Position numbers and translations under genes: made by a program
The notes under the pieces: model-generated
What the model was told of the DNA's origin: nothing
The model's database searches: none
The model's input: only the letters and a program-made list of their open reading frames with translations
NCBI GenBank assembly: GCA_021292105.1
Contig: CM037869.1
Span: forward strand, 10,498,471-10,562,470
Direction of reading: 5' to 3'
DNA: 64,000 nt
Source: Anadara kagoshimensis
Lineage: Eukaryota > Mollusca > Bivalvia > Arcoida > Arcidae
Part shown: positions 12,149 to 22,647 of the stretch, in pieces
Position numbering within the stretch: position 1 is the stretch's first letter
How the letters are laid out: each line of letters begins with the position of its first letter

Positions 12149-12814
12149 GATATCGCAGTGAAAAGGGTCAAAGTGTTGATATCATAATACTTTTCCTTCC
12201 TGTCGTGGACTTAAAAACTTTGGTGTTTTTTTGACGGAAAATGCTGATAAATGTGTTATGTTGTTCATATAGCTGTTTGTCACATGTTCTTCCTTTTTCA
12301 GCATTCGTAGGCAATGTTGATGAAGCGTTGGATTCATTCTACAATTGATGATTTTCGTGGTTGGTAAGTTAATCAATGTCATTTTTTAATGAGAAAATCT
12401 TTGCTCTGGTGATCGAGTGGTATATAACAGCAGGTTATTCACAGGGGTTAAGCCTGCGTAACTGCAGTTGCACGACCTTCCGTTCTCGAGGCGAATTCAC
12501 AACACCACCGAGCCAGTTCATTTCATACAGTCAAATTAAGTGTTTAGTAATATTATTTAAATTAATCCGGAAATTCAGTATGTTTACACGTTGGTGCAGT
12601 TAAGTACATCTTACCGAAAATTTCAAACGTCGATTACTGTTAAATAAGCGATATTGGTGTTTGGTCCACGCTTCAGATTTGTTTTGTTTATAAAGCCCGA
12701 AGTACTTCGGGTACAATTTAACATTCGTTTGTGTAAACCATGTGGTTCAAAATTGAATTCTTCATATATTAATATAAACCTTCTCCACTGGTTTGTTGAT
12801 CTATTTTTGCTTTT

Positions 12815-13170
12815 AAGCAAACAACATTGACCTATCCGCTAGACCTTTCATTAGGAATATTCAAATAGGAGAATCCACTCAATACCTAAGAAGATTTAGG
12901 ATTCGCAATTATTGTATAAACGTTAACAATGTATGTTTTCAATGAGGTTAGAAGAAATAAACACCTTAGTTCCATAATCATAAATGTACTGGTCTGCAAT
13001 AAATATTCAAATTGAAGGTCAAGCGAACAGGTACGTGTTGTTTGGTTATACTTTGGAATGCTGTTGTCACTCTCATTATAACAAAGTACATTGTACCATG
13101 AGAAATATTTGTTCAGAATTTGCTATATAAGAGACACCACATAAATAATACTTTACATTTGTTTTAAACA
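12815..13170 (+). promoter_or_regulatory. Promoter of the Toll-like receptor gene
   Basis: TATATAA at 13124-13130 lies 70 bp before the ATG, so transcription should begin near 13155. The block from AAGCAAACAACATTGACC (about 12815) through the TATA box is clearly related to 19659-20005 and 22850-23139. Aligned landmarks are AAACAACA-TGAC, AAGGAATATTCA, TGTACT and CTATATAAGAGA (CTATAAAAGAGA in the second copy). Conservation at three places in one orientation supports a real promoter unit. A weak splice-acceptor look-alike (TTTGTTTTAAACAG, ending 13170) would fit an upstream exon, but the TATA box makes this unnecessary. Confidence 0.6.
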
Positions 13171-13200
13171 GATTTGGTCTGCCGAAAGACTGGAAAAACA

Positions 13201-15699
13201 ATGGAACGTAACCGATATAACAGATCTAAATTGGCCAGGGGAGTAATACTGTTGGTTTGTGTCGTCTGCTGCCATGTGCCAGGAATACGATGTTCCATTT
13301 TGACACCAAAGAAATGCAATTTCTCGAAAAACAAGTTTGAAAATGAAATCATCGTTAACTGTTCGTCACAAAATCTTCAGGAAATACCCAAAAATATACC
13401 CAGACATGTAACAAAATTGTTACTAAGCAACAACGTCATCAAGGATGTTCCTAACTACGTGTTTAGGAATCTACTTCACTTAAACGTTTTAGACTTGTCA
13501 TATAACCAAATCAGTCATATTGGACCGGAAGCTTTGTCTGGGTTAACTAATCTTTTAACTTTAAATTTGTCTCACAACGGACTTGTCTATAATGAATCAA
13601 ATTATCCAAGAAATCTGTTTAAAGCTACCCCTAAGTTAAGACACCTGTATCTCCATGGAAACAATTTCAATAGTTTACAGAGTACAAAGTACCCAGACGA
13701 AGCTCTCAGTAGATTGTCTTATGTACAATCGCTCTCTTTAGATGGTCTTAACCGAGAGTTCGGTCACGGGTTTAAATACCTGTCACGTCTTACAATTCTG
13801 AACATATCTGGATACGATAACGGGTGTTTTACAGAAACTATAGATGATAAAACATTTGAAAACTTGATGAATACGTCCATTAAATCTATTGATATGACCG
13901 CATGTAAAATCAGCCATATATCACCGAATGCTTTTAAATACCTGACAAACCTGGAGGTTCTGACGTTAAATGGAAATTTTGATTTAACTTTTGAAGGAGT
14001 CAAAAACGTGACGATGAGCTTAAAGTACACCAATATGTCTGAACTTAATCTGAATCATATCAACAGTGGCTCTCCAAAAACTCTAAAGCACGACATTTTG
14101 TCTGCTTTAAAAAACACAAATATAAGAAAATTTGATTTTGGTCATAATCATATATATAATTTAGATCCGGAATTTGCCTTTACACTCCCTCGTTCAATTA
14201 CCTATTTATCTCTTAGTGACAACCTGATTATTGATGTCCGACCTTTGGTCTTTTTGATCTTGTTGGCAAACTTAAAAGTATTAGATGTAAGCAGACAACT
14301 ACAGTTACATCATACACAGAATATGACGTCATTCCTAACTAGTATCATGATCCCAATACCACCTAATTTGGAATATTTAATTTATAATAACAATAAACTC
14401 GGTGCTACGAATGTCCATAGAAACACTAAGGTTGCTACCAATAAATTAAAATACGCAGATTTTTCCTCAAACGCGATGACACATATATACTCTACATTGC
14501 AGGGGTTTAATCATTTAGAATTCTTCAATTTGTCAAATAATGGTATCCTTGGTATCAACACAACATTTTTTGGATATTTTGAAAATCTTAGAACCCTTGT
14601 CCTCAGCTATAACCATTTTGGACTGTTTATTTTACAGAACCAGTCATGTCAGTTATTTTCTAAGCTTACAAGACTTAACCTACTGGATTTAAGTTTTAAT
14701 AACATAAAACAATTGCCATTTTGCATTTTTCAAAACTTAAGAAATTTGAAAAATTTGGGTTTGAATAATAATGCATTGACTGGGTTAGATTTCAAGATAG
14801 ATCGTCTTCAAAGTTTGGAGTTGTTGGACTTGTCATACAACCAATTGTTAAAACTTTCCAGCGATAACATGTGTGACATCGACAATATTATCCGGATTAA
14901 AAATAATACTCTAAGGATAAACTTGAAAGGAAACCCTTTAAAATGTGGATGTGAAGACACTGGATTTCTGATATGGCTAAACAATCATATCAAAGCGTCT
15001 ACAATACACCTAGAAGATATGGACACATACGCATGTGTACATGAAAACGGAAGTATGATCCATTTCCGTGACTTTGACCAAATCTTATTGGATTATCAAG
15101 TCACGTGTGTTGCTAAAACCGTCATATTGACATGCAGTATTGGCTTTGTGGTTGTTCTCCTTCTTCTGGTCATTTTAACATTATACCATTATAAAAGATG
15201 GAAGATTCAGTACCTGTTGCACGTCAAAGTTAAAACTTTCATTCAATACCGTCAACTTGTCCAAGATAACAGACTATCTGACGTTTACATCTCGCATAGT
15301 GATTCACAAAATGACTTGGCTTTAAACTTGGAGGAAGCTCTACGGGCGCACGATTATCAAGTCTGTGTGGCTGATGGTCACGGTCAACTTGAGATGCCTG
15401 GAATAACAAACGCTATTCAAGAGAGTACATACGTCATAGCATTGATCACAAAAGATTATGTCAATGATCACATGAAAACTTGGGAATTCAATATGGCAGT
15501 CATTGATGGGTTGGCTCAGAATTATCAGAAGGTACTTCCGGTGTTAGTGGAGCGTGACATTCCCGTCAACCAGTACGATGAAGCCATGATAAACCATTTG
15601 ATGTCCAATAATCCTAAAATTTATCTAGGAGAAGAGGATCTAGTTATGTATTTGACAAACGAATTAAACAGGCTGAACCACCAATTAAGAGTAAACTAA
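13201..15699 (+). CDS. Toll-like receptor, single-exon, LRR-TM-TIR
   Basis: A membrane pattern-recognition receptor: extracellular leucine-rich repeats sense a ligand and the cytoplasmic TIR domain recruits adaptors toward NF-kB-type signalling. From the ATG at 13201 (A at -3, G at +4) it is 832 residues. Order: signal peptide about 12-31, leucine-rich repeats about 65-575 (LxxLxLxxN pattern), one C-terminal cysteine cap (C582, C584, C612, C636), transmembrane helix about 640-662, TIR about 693-823. With a single cap it is the single-cysteine-cluster type. TIR box 1 is SDVYISHSD. The box 2 region reads QLEMPG, keeping the BB-loop proline but not the usual Arg-Asp. The C-terminal FW box is absent. 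The reading frame opens at a TTG at 13174, but ATG is the credible start. Ligand unknown. Confidence 0.93.
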   Translation: MERNRYNRSKLARGVILLVCVVCCHVPGIRCSILTPKKCNFSKNKFENEIIVNCSSQNLQEIPKNIPRHVTKLLLSNNVIKDVPNYVFRNLLHLNVLDLSYNQISHIGPEALSGLTNLLTLNLSHNGLVYNESNYPRNLFKATPKLRHLYLHGNNFNSLQSTKYPDEALSRLSYVQSLSLDGLNREFGHGFKYLSRLTILNISGYDNGCFTETIDDKTFENLMNTSIKSIDMTACKISHISPNAFKYLTNLEVLTLNGNFDLTFEGVKNVTMSLKYTNMSELNLNHINSGSPKTLKHDILSALKNTNIRKFDFGHNHIYNLDPEFAFTLPRSITYLSLSDNLIIDVRPLVFLILLANLKVLDVSRQLQLHHTQNMTSFLTSIMIPIPPNLEYLIYNNNKLGATNVHRNTKVATNKLKYADFSSNAMTHIYSTLQGFNHLEFFNLSNNGILGINTTFFGYFENLRTLVLSYNHFGLFILQNQSCQLFSKLTRLNLLDLSFNNIKQLPFCIFQNLRNLKNLGLNNNALTGLDFKIDRLQSLELLDLSYNQLLKLSSDNMCDIDNIIRIKNNTLRINLKGNPLKCGCEDTGFLIWLNNHIKASTIHLEDMDTYACVHENGSMIHFRDFDQILLDYQVTCVAKTVILTCSIGFVVVLLLLVILTLYHYKRWKIQYLLHVKVKTFIQYRQLVQDNRLSDVYISHSDSQNDLALNLEEALRAHDYQVCVADGHGQLEMPGITNAIQESTYVIALITKDYVNDHMKTWEFNMAVIDGLAQNYQKVLPVLVERDIPVNQYDEAMINHLMSNNPKIYLGEEDLVMYLTNELNRLNHQLRVN

Positions 15700-15840
15700 T
15701 TATTATAAATGTGGTTATTTTTGCGGGTGAAAATTTTCAAAAAAATCGTATTGTTGGCATTTCGCGAGTGAATTATTTTCGCACTTTTGTATAGAAAATG
15801 ATTTGCGGCAATCTTCGCGAGGGCAATTTTCGCGAAATTT
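15700..15840 (+). other. Receptor 3' flank, duplicated just downstream
   Basis: A TTTTCGCGAG-rich 3' flank follows the stop. From about 15618 in the CDS to 15840 the sequence recurs at 15838-16480 with few changes, so the last coding bases and the 3' flank form a local tandem duplication. Confidence 0.7.
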
Positions 15841-16480
15841 ATCTAGGAGAAGAGGTTGGTTGGTTGAATGTTGCTTAACGTCGCGTCAGCAATTTTTCAG
15901 CTATTCGCGACGAGAACTATTTTATTGATCTCTATGGATTAATCTATGAACAATTTTGTGTATGCATGTGAAGTGCGAGTGTGTTGTATGGTCTGCCTTG
16001 TACTAGACTTTCAGGACGACTTTAACGTGCTAGCTCACAGAGTCAGTACGCCGCAAACAAGCGTACCGCTCCCCCAGTCCATTATACTGATACCAGGTGA
16101 ATCAGTAAAGGCCAAGGGCAAGGAAATTTCACTTTTACAAGAAAAATTCACTTTCCCACATGTGGTCCGAGCGGGACTCGAACTCACAGCGGTGAGAGAC
16201 CCTGGATTTGAAGACTGACGTCTTATCCATTAGGCCACCGCGGCCTCTCTATAGAAGAGGAGGATCTAGTTATGTATTTGACAAACGAATTAAACAGGCT
16301 GAACCACCAATTAAGAGTAAACTAATTAAATAAATGTGGGTTTTTTTCGCGAGTGAAATTTTTCAAAATAATCGGATTGTTGCCATTTCACGAGTGGGTT
16401 ATTTTTGCACTTTTGTATAAAAACGATTTGCGCAATTTTCACGAGGGGAATTTTCGCGATTTTTTTACAATTCGCCGATA
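15838..16480 (+). pseudogene. Duplicated 3' tail of the Toll-like receptor, split by a SINE
   Basis: 15838-15855 repeats AAATTTATCTAGGAGAAGAGG from the end of the CDS. After the SINE, 16261-16480 continues with the last codons (GATCTAGTTATGTATTTGAC and on), the stop and the 3' flank. Coding identity to 15643-15699 is nearly complete, so the duplication is recent. Only about the last 27 codons are present, with no promoter or start. It may be a trace of a lost second receptor copy or just a local 220-bp duplication. Confidence 0.8.
15856..16252 (-). mobile_element. tRNA-headed SINE with AGAAGAGG target-site duplication
   Basis: The SINE is flanked by AGAAGAGG at 15848-15855 and 16253-16260. 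On the minus strand it starts with a tRNA-like head (16163-16245): box A TGGCCTAATGGATAAG and box B GAGTTCGAGTCCC, resembling tRNA-Arg. It ends with TTAAGCAACATTCAACCAACC. The anticodon arm does not pair properly, so it is not a working tRNA gene. The insertion splits the duplicated receptor tail, so it came after that duplication. Confidence 0.85.
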
Positions 16481-16573
16481 AATTTTAAAAATTACAACCA
16501 GGTCTATAGTATTCTTATATCAGTGATAATTAAGCTAATTAAGGCTTTTGAGCACCGTGACTAATAGTGCACA

Positions 16574-16774
16574 AGTATTGACTCCTTTTCGTTAGCTCAG
16601 TGTTAAACTTTCGAATCTGGTTTTATTTTGTTTTTTTTTTAATTATTCTGTTCTGAATTGTATAACATAAATTTAAACCGTTTATGTCACTCAAATGAAA
16701 ATATTGAGTAACATGTTCATTAGTAGAAATTTTTATATATATATCTTATACTATTTATAAATATGTCCATTTTT
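16574..16774 (+). repeat. Orphan promoter copy 1, distal part
   Basis: Nearly identical to 22648-22848. It starts AGTATTGACTCCTTTTCG, passes through GTTAGCTCAGTGTTAAACTT (an end of the MITE family seen at 55062) and finishes CCATTTTT at the insertion point of the Helentron-like element. The copy resumes at 19659. Confidence 0.85.
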
Positions 16775-19658
16775 AGCTCACCTGACCGAAGGTCATGTGA
16801 GCTTATGGCATAGCGCAGCGTGTGTATGTGCGTGTGTGCGTGTGTGCGTCGTTAACACCTATTTTCGACTTCTCCTCTGAAACTACTGGACAGTTTTTAA
16901 TGAAACTTTGTCAGAAGTATATATGGGCCGGTGCAATTCAGATTTGTTCGTGGCGTTGCCATGGCTACCATAACTAGGTCAAGGTGACCTAGGGGTGCAA
17001 AAATCTTAAAAAATCTTCTTCTCCGAAAGTACTGATTGGAGAAAAAATCTGATGTGATATTTGGCTTCTCTAGGGTCTTAAGCCTATAGTTTGTTCATTT
17101 TGTGAAATTCTGATAAAAAATAGGTTACGCGTTTTTGCGTTTAATTTTGAAAAAATCGTAAAAATGCTTCAAATTGTTATAACTTGACTATTTGACCAGA
17201 TAATGACATGGAGTTTTCAGTTTTGACATCTTCTTGTTAGTATCTTCAAAATGAGGTCAAGGTCAATTGTGAAGGTCGTGACCTAATTTTTTTTACCTCT
17301 CATTATAATTATTATCTCGAAAACTATAAACTTTTTGTATAGGCATGTATATTAGAATCTTGTAGGTATTGATACAACGATCATTTTGATGTATAGAAAA
17401 AGGTCATGTGTTCACAGGTCAAGGTCACAGATGCGAAACAATACCGAAATGGTTAATTATCTCGAAAACTATAAACATTTTGTATAGGCATGTATATAAG
17501 AATGTTGTAGGTATTGATACAACGATCATTTTGATTTATAGAAAAAGGTCATGGGTTCAAAGGTCAAGGTCACAGATGCGAAACAATACCGAAATGGTTA
17601 ATTATCTCAAAAACTATAAACATTTTGTATAGGCATGTATATTAGAATCTTGTAGGTATTGATAAAACGATTATTTTGATGTATAGATAAAGGTCATGGG
17701 TTCAAAGGTCAAGGTCACAGATGTGAAACAATACCCAAATGGTTAATTATCTCGAAAACTATAAACATTTTGTGTAGGCATGTATATTAGAATATTGTAG
17801 GTATTGATACAACGATCATTTTGATGTATAGAAAAATGTCATGGATTCAAAGGTCAAGGTCACAGATGTGAAACAATACTGAAATGGTTAATTATCTCGA
17901 AAACTATAAACATTTTGTGTAGGCATGTATATTAGAATGTTGTAGGTATTGATACAACGATCATTTTGATGTATAGATAAAGGTCATGGGTTCAAAGGTC
18001 AAGGTCACAGATGTGAAACAATACCCAAATGGTTAATTATCTCGAAAACTATAAACATTTTGTGTAAGCATGTATATTAGAATATTGTAGGTATTGATAC
18101 AACGATCATTTTGATGTATAGAAAAAAGGCCATGGGTTCAAAGGTCAAGGTCACAGATGTGAAACAATACTGAAATGGTTAATTATCTCGAAAACTATAA
18201 ACTTTTTGTATAGGCATGTATATTAGAATGTTGTAGTTATTGATACAACGATCATTTTGATGTAAGCAAAAAGGTCATGGGTTCAAAGGTCAAGGTCACA
18301 GATGCGAAACAATACCCAAATGGTTAATTATCTCGAAAACTATAAACATTTTGTGTAGGCATGTATATTAGAATGTTGTAGGTATTGATACAACGATCAT
18401 TTTGATGTATAGATAAATGTCATGGGTTCAAAGGTCAAGGTCACAGATGTGAAACAATACTGAAATGGTTAATTATCTCGAAAACTATAAACTTTTTGTA
18501 TAGGCATGTATATTAGAATGTTGTAGGTATTGATACAATGATCATTTTGATCTATAGAAAAAGGTCATGGGTTCAAAGGTCAAGGTCACAGATGTGAACC
18601 AATACAGAAATGGTTAATAATCGCGAAAACTATGAACTTTTTGTATAGACATGTATATTAGAATGTTGTAAGTATTGATACAACGATCATTCTGATGTAT
18701 AGAAAAAAGGTCATGGGTTCAATGGTCAAGGTCACAGATGCGAAACAATACCGAAATGGTTAATTATCTCGGAAACTATAAACTTTTTGTATAGGCATGT
18801 ATATTAGAATGTTGTAGGTATTGATACAATGATCTTTTTGATGTATAGAAAAATGTCATTGGTTTAAAGGTCAAGGTCACAGATGTGAAACAATACTGAA
18901 ATGGTTAATTATCTCGAAAACTATAAACTTTTTGTATAGGCATGTATATTAGAATGTTGTAGGTATTGATACAACGATCATTTTGATGTATAGAAAAAGG
19001 TCATGGGTTCAAAGGTCAAGGTCACAGATGCGAAACAATACCGAAATAGTTAATTATCTCGAAAACTATAAACATTTTGTATAGGCATGTATATTAGAAT
19101 GTTGTAGGTATTGATACAACGATCATTTAGATGTATAGAAAAATGTCATGGGTTCAAAGGTCAAGGTCACAGATGTGAAACAATACCGAAATAGTTAATT
19201 ATCTCGAAAACTATAAACATTTTGTATAGGCATGTATATTAGAATGTTGTAGGTATTGATACAACGATCATTTTGATGTATAGAAAAATGTCATGGGTTC
19301 AAAGGTCAAGGTCACAGATGTGAAACAATACAGAAATGGTTAATAATCGCGAAAACTATAAACTTTTTGTATAGGCATGTATATTAGAATGTTGTAAGTA
19401 TTGATACAAGGTATAGAAAAAAGGTCATGGGTTCAAAGGTCAAGGTCACAGATGGAAAACAATACCGAAATAGTTAATTATCTCGAAAACTATAAACTTT
19501 TTGTATAGGCATGTATACTAGAATGTTGTAAGTATTGATAAAACGGTTATCATGATGTAAAGAAAAAAGTCATTGGGGTTTAGTATTTATGTTTTCTTTA
19601 AATCTATCAGCTAGCCATTAGTTATCAGGTGAGCGTATCAGGCCCATGGGCCTCTTGT
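16775..19658 (+). mobile_element. Complete Helentron-like element (HINE/pearl type) with 145-bp repeat core
   Basis: The ends are set by comparison with the uninterrupted copy at 22848-22850: CCATTTTTTATG is unbroken there and split here. The 5' end forms a 13-bp-stem hairpin (AGCTCACCTGACC / GGTCATGTGAGCT, 16775-16803). A unique 5' region follows to about 17290, then about 15-16 tandem units of 145 bp, then a tail with TCAGGTGAGCG and the AGGCCCATGGGCCT palindrome, ending CTCTTGT. Insertion in a T-run without a long duplication, subterminal inverted repeats and a terminal hairpin all fit a Helentron-derived non-autonomous element. There is no Rep/helicase coding. ORFs inside the array are artefacts. 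Confidence 0.85.
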
Positions 19659-20005
19659 TTATGTAGACAAACAACAATGACTTGTCCGTTTGACCTTTTA
19701 TAAGGAATATTCATACAGGATATTAGGATCCACCCAATATATAGGCGATGTTAAGATTCGCAGTTAATACAATACAGGTGTATAGTTTTTACCTGTACTT
19801 GTGTTCACTATACAAAAATGTACTAGTGCATAGTAAATATTTAATTAAAGGTCAAATGAACAGGTCAATGTTGTTTTCCTATACATCATAACGTAGAACA
19901 CTGTTTATATTGTATGCCAAATGATTTTTGTATGTATTTGTAGTTTGTATTCATTCATTATTTATTTCCTCTATAAAAGAGATATTACATTATAACATAT
20001 GTGTT
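19659..20005 (+). repeat. Orphan promoter copy 1, proximal part with TATA box
   Basis: Continues the block broken at 16774. 19659-19950 is nearly identical to 22850-23139 and more distantly matches the receptor promoter 12815-13140. The similarity seems to run through TATAAAA (19972-19978), aligned with the receptor TATA box (CTCTATAAAAGAGA versus GCTATATAAGAGA). Instead of receptor coding sequence it runs into the 3' end of the minus-strand LINE. Confidence 0.7.
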
Positions 20006-20127
20006 AACATATATACATGTATAATACTAAATGTCAAAGTTTAACACAAGAACAACTAAATAAATAAATGGTACATATTTACATATTTACGCATAATATA
20101 TTATGTCTGAGTAACACCTGTGACCAT

Positions 20128-22638
20128 CTACCCCCTTGCATTTAGGGTGGAGATATATGTGGCTGACATCTGTTTCACAAAGCAGTAGCAGGCAGTGGTA
20201 AACCGATGAAGATGGGGTTGCTCTAAATTTAGTCCTTCGCTATTTCCCAACAGTACCAACGTAAAATCAGTTTCACTACAGCTTAGTAGAAAAGCTGATA
20301 TGTAAATTGGAAAGTCGTCTGTTAATTTTTCGAGAAACAGATTTCGAATCGCATTCAGAGATAAACATGTGCTTAAGATGTGTTCCAGTAGGTCACTATA
20401 TATCGAGTCACATAAGTAGCAGACATTGACATTATGTTGTGGGGGTACAGTCCAAAGTTTTGAGACGAATCTTGCTACCTGTAGTTCCTTGTTGTTAGTC
20501 GGATATTTCCAAACAAGCGACGGTTTTATAGAGGAGTGAAGTTGGTTAAATCTACTGAAACTATCATCGTTTGTAACTCTCTGAAGCCAAAGTGTAGATT
20601 CTCGACCGTATACAGCTGTGTTAACAATTTGTTTCCATTGTATTTTGGTGGGAATAATCTGTTCTTTTACGAAGAGTTTCAGGTGGTCATATAACAAGTA
20701 CTTCTGTATTAGTCTAATTATATCCGGAATAAAGCCAGTCATGTTACTATTGTCGGAAGCGGTAATGTTCTGATATAATCTGTATAGAAAAACCTGTTTT
20801 GTATGTGAGTGATGGTTAAGATTACATAATCTATTGTAAAACAGAAGCTTCCTTCGATCAATTTCGCTGTTTATTCGATGAATTCCTACCATGCTCTGGC
20901 AAATGTCCGATCTAGTATTCCAGTTGAAATCTTGGGATTTTTTGACAATGAAGTGTTGAAAAACATCTAACATTTTAATGTCTGACTGTTTCAAGTTATG
21001 CCAAAGTTCACAACCGTATAGTACAGATGGTAGGACAATTTTTTTGTAAAGGCTGATAACGGTAAGCGGATTTAGAGAGTCCCTAGATGGAAGAGCAAAG
21101 AAAGATTTTCTGCCTTTTTCACATGCCGTTTCTGTCCGTAAAGATGATGAGAGATCTGATGATTGTATAATACCTAGATGGTTATATGTAGTTTGAACTG
21201 GAAGTTGCTTGTTACCGATTTTCCACACAAGGTTCTGTTTGAGGGTTCTTTTAGGTCCGTATACTAGTACAGCTGATTTTGACGGGTTAAATTTAAATCT
21301 CCATTTCTTTGAGTAACTATATGAAACATCTAGCATCTGTTGAAGGCCGTATGGTGACGTACTGATACATGTTATGTCATCTGCCAGTGTTGGATTTCCA
21401 GATTTTACGTCATGAACACACGCGGATGATGGACATTTTTCTAAGTTGGAGATAAGACCGTCTATAAACACTAGGTACAAGAATGCTGACAAAACACTAC
21501 CTTGTCGGACGCCTTGAGTCTGTTGAAACCATTCTGATTGAACTGAATTTGCAACGACAGCACTCTCTGTATTCACATGAAAGTCATTAATTAGCGACCA
21601 TAAGGTGCCTTTAATGCCTAATTTGTGGAGTTTTACACAGAGACCAGTTCTCCACACTGTGTCAAACGCTTTTGAACTGTCTAAGAATGCAACAAAGACT
21701 TTACTTCCTTGTTCTATATTGTATAACACAGTCTCTTGAAGTTGAAATGAAGCTGTTGAACATCCTGATCCTTTGATGAAACCATGCTGTTGTTTGGAAG
21801 GAAAATCGGTAAGATTAACAAATTGGTCTATCCTAGAAATAAGTAGTTTTTCGAACAGTTTAGAGATCGTAGGTAAGAGTGACACTGGTCTGTAACTATC
21901 TGGAGAACTTTTAACTTTTCCACCAGCTTTATATATGGGAACAATCAATCCACGTTTCCATGCTGCGGGAATATAACAGTTACTAACAACGCCATTAAAC
22001 AATTTGGTAATTACAATAAACAATACACTGCCACCGTGGATTATGTGTTCATTTTGAACACGGTCGTGACCAGGCGCTTTACGTACCTTGAGTTCCTTAA
22101 TAAGAGTCTGAATTTCACTGACAAGTATTTCACCACCAGGGAGATAACTGTGCGTTGAGCTATTAGAATGTGAAATATTATCATATTCCGTGCTTATATG
22201 ATCATAGAAATCACGGTCAAACTCGGGATCATCCACTTGAGAATATATACTATTGTAGTATTCAGCAAAAGCGTTAACAACATCTTGAGGCGTGTTATTA
22301 ACAGTGTCGTTATACACAATTTCAGGATAAATTTTATCACATCGCGATTTTTGTTTGTGAACAAGACGCCAAAATAATCTGATGTCGCAGCCTGCTGCCG
22401 AGTCGATATCGGAGTATGTTTTATTTATATATTCTTCGGCTGCTTCTTCCTGGGTGTATTTGAAGTGTCGTTTAGCGCGTTTGTAATTATAATAGGACAA
22501 GTATTGCATTCCTCGTGGTTTGCCATCTAAAATCCATATTTTTCGCATTTCACGTTCGTTTTTGTGCATTTTTGACATTTTCAGTCCAGTACGGCTTAGT
22601 GTGAGGATTGTAGTTTGAACGCGGTATGCAACTGTCAC
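20128..22638 (-). CDS. Non-LTR retrotransposon reverse transcriptase (ORF2), endonuclease missing
   Basis: An uninterrupted 836-residue ORF. Reverse-transcriptase landmarks are SYRPVSLLPTISKLFEK (249-264), HGFIKGSGCSTA (285-296), motif A FLDSSKAFD (catalytic Asp about 320), GVRQGSVLS (376-384) and LADD (about 418-421; Leu where Tyr is usual). A C-terminal knuckle C-X2-C-X9-H-X4-C lies around VCYLCDSIYSDLLEH. The order fits the Jockey/CR1/I groups. The apurinic endonuclease expected upstream is absent and the similarity to a LINE stops near 22645, so the insertion is 5'-truncated. It is flanked by two copies of the duplicated promoter block. The open frame suggests a young copy. No clear target-site duplication was found. 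Confidence 0.85.
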   Translation of the reverse strand: MTVAYRVQTTILTLSRTGLKMSKMHKNEREMRKIWILDGKPRGMQYLSYYNYKRAKRHFKYTQEEAAEEYINKTYSDIDSAAGCDIRLFWRLVHKQKSRCDKIYPEIVYNDTVNNTPQDVVNAFAEYYNSIYSQVDDPEFDRDFYDHISTEYDNISHSNSSTHSYLPGGEILVSEIQTLIKELKVRKAPGHDRVQNEHIIHGGSVLFIVITKLFNGVVSNCYIPAAWKRGLIVPIYKAGGKVKSSPDSYRPVSLLPTISKLFEKLLISRIDQFVNLTDFPSKQQHGFIKGSGCSTASFQLQETVLYNIEQGSKVFVAFLDSSKAFDTVWRTGLCVKLHKLGIKGTLWSLINDFHVNTESAVVANSVQSEWFQQTQGVRQGSVLSAFLYLVFIDGLISNLEKCPSSACVHDVKSGNPTLADDITCISTSPYGLQQMLDVSYSYSKKWRFKFNPSKSAVLVYGPKRTLKQNLVWKIGNKQLPVQTTYNHLGIIQSSDLSSSLRTETACEKGRKSFFALPSRDSLNPLTVISLYKKIVLPSVLYGCELWHNLKQSDIKMLDVFQHFIVKKSQDFNWNTRSDICQSMVGIHRINSEIDRRKLLFYNRLCNLNHHSHTKQVFLYRLYQNITASDNSNMTGFIPDIIRLIQKYLLYDHLKLFVKEQIIPTKIQWKQIVNTAVYGRESTLWLQRVTNDDSFSRFNQLHSSIKPSLVWKYPTNNKELQVARFVSKLWTVPPQHNVNVCYLCDSIYSDLLEHILSTCLSLNAIRNLFLEKLTDDFPIYISAFLLSCSETDFTLVLLGNSEGLNLEQPHLHRFTTACYCFVKQMSATYISTLNARG

Positions 22639-22647
22639 AACATTGAC

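Noticed and set aside
12400-12520. Possible tRNA-like SINE head around GGTGATCGAGTGG ... TTCTCGAGGCGA
   Set aside because: Box B is poor and no matching body or second copy was found in the window.
13174-13200. A start of the receptor at 13174
   Set aside because: The codon there is TTG; the first ATG, in strong context, is at 13201.
16163-16245. A functional tRNA gene on the minus strand
   Set aside because: Box A and box B are good, but the anticodon stem fails and it is the head of a SINE with target-site duplication.
17408-17632. Small ORF in the Helentron-like array
   Set aside because: It follows the 145-bp repeat, has no start context and is not kept in other units.
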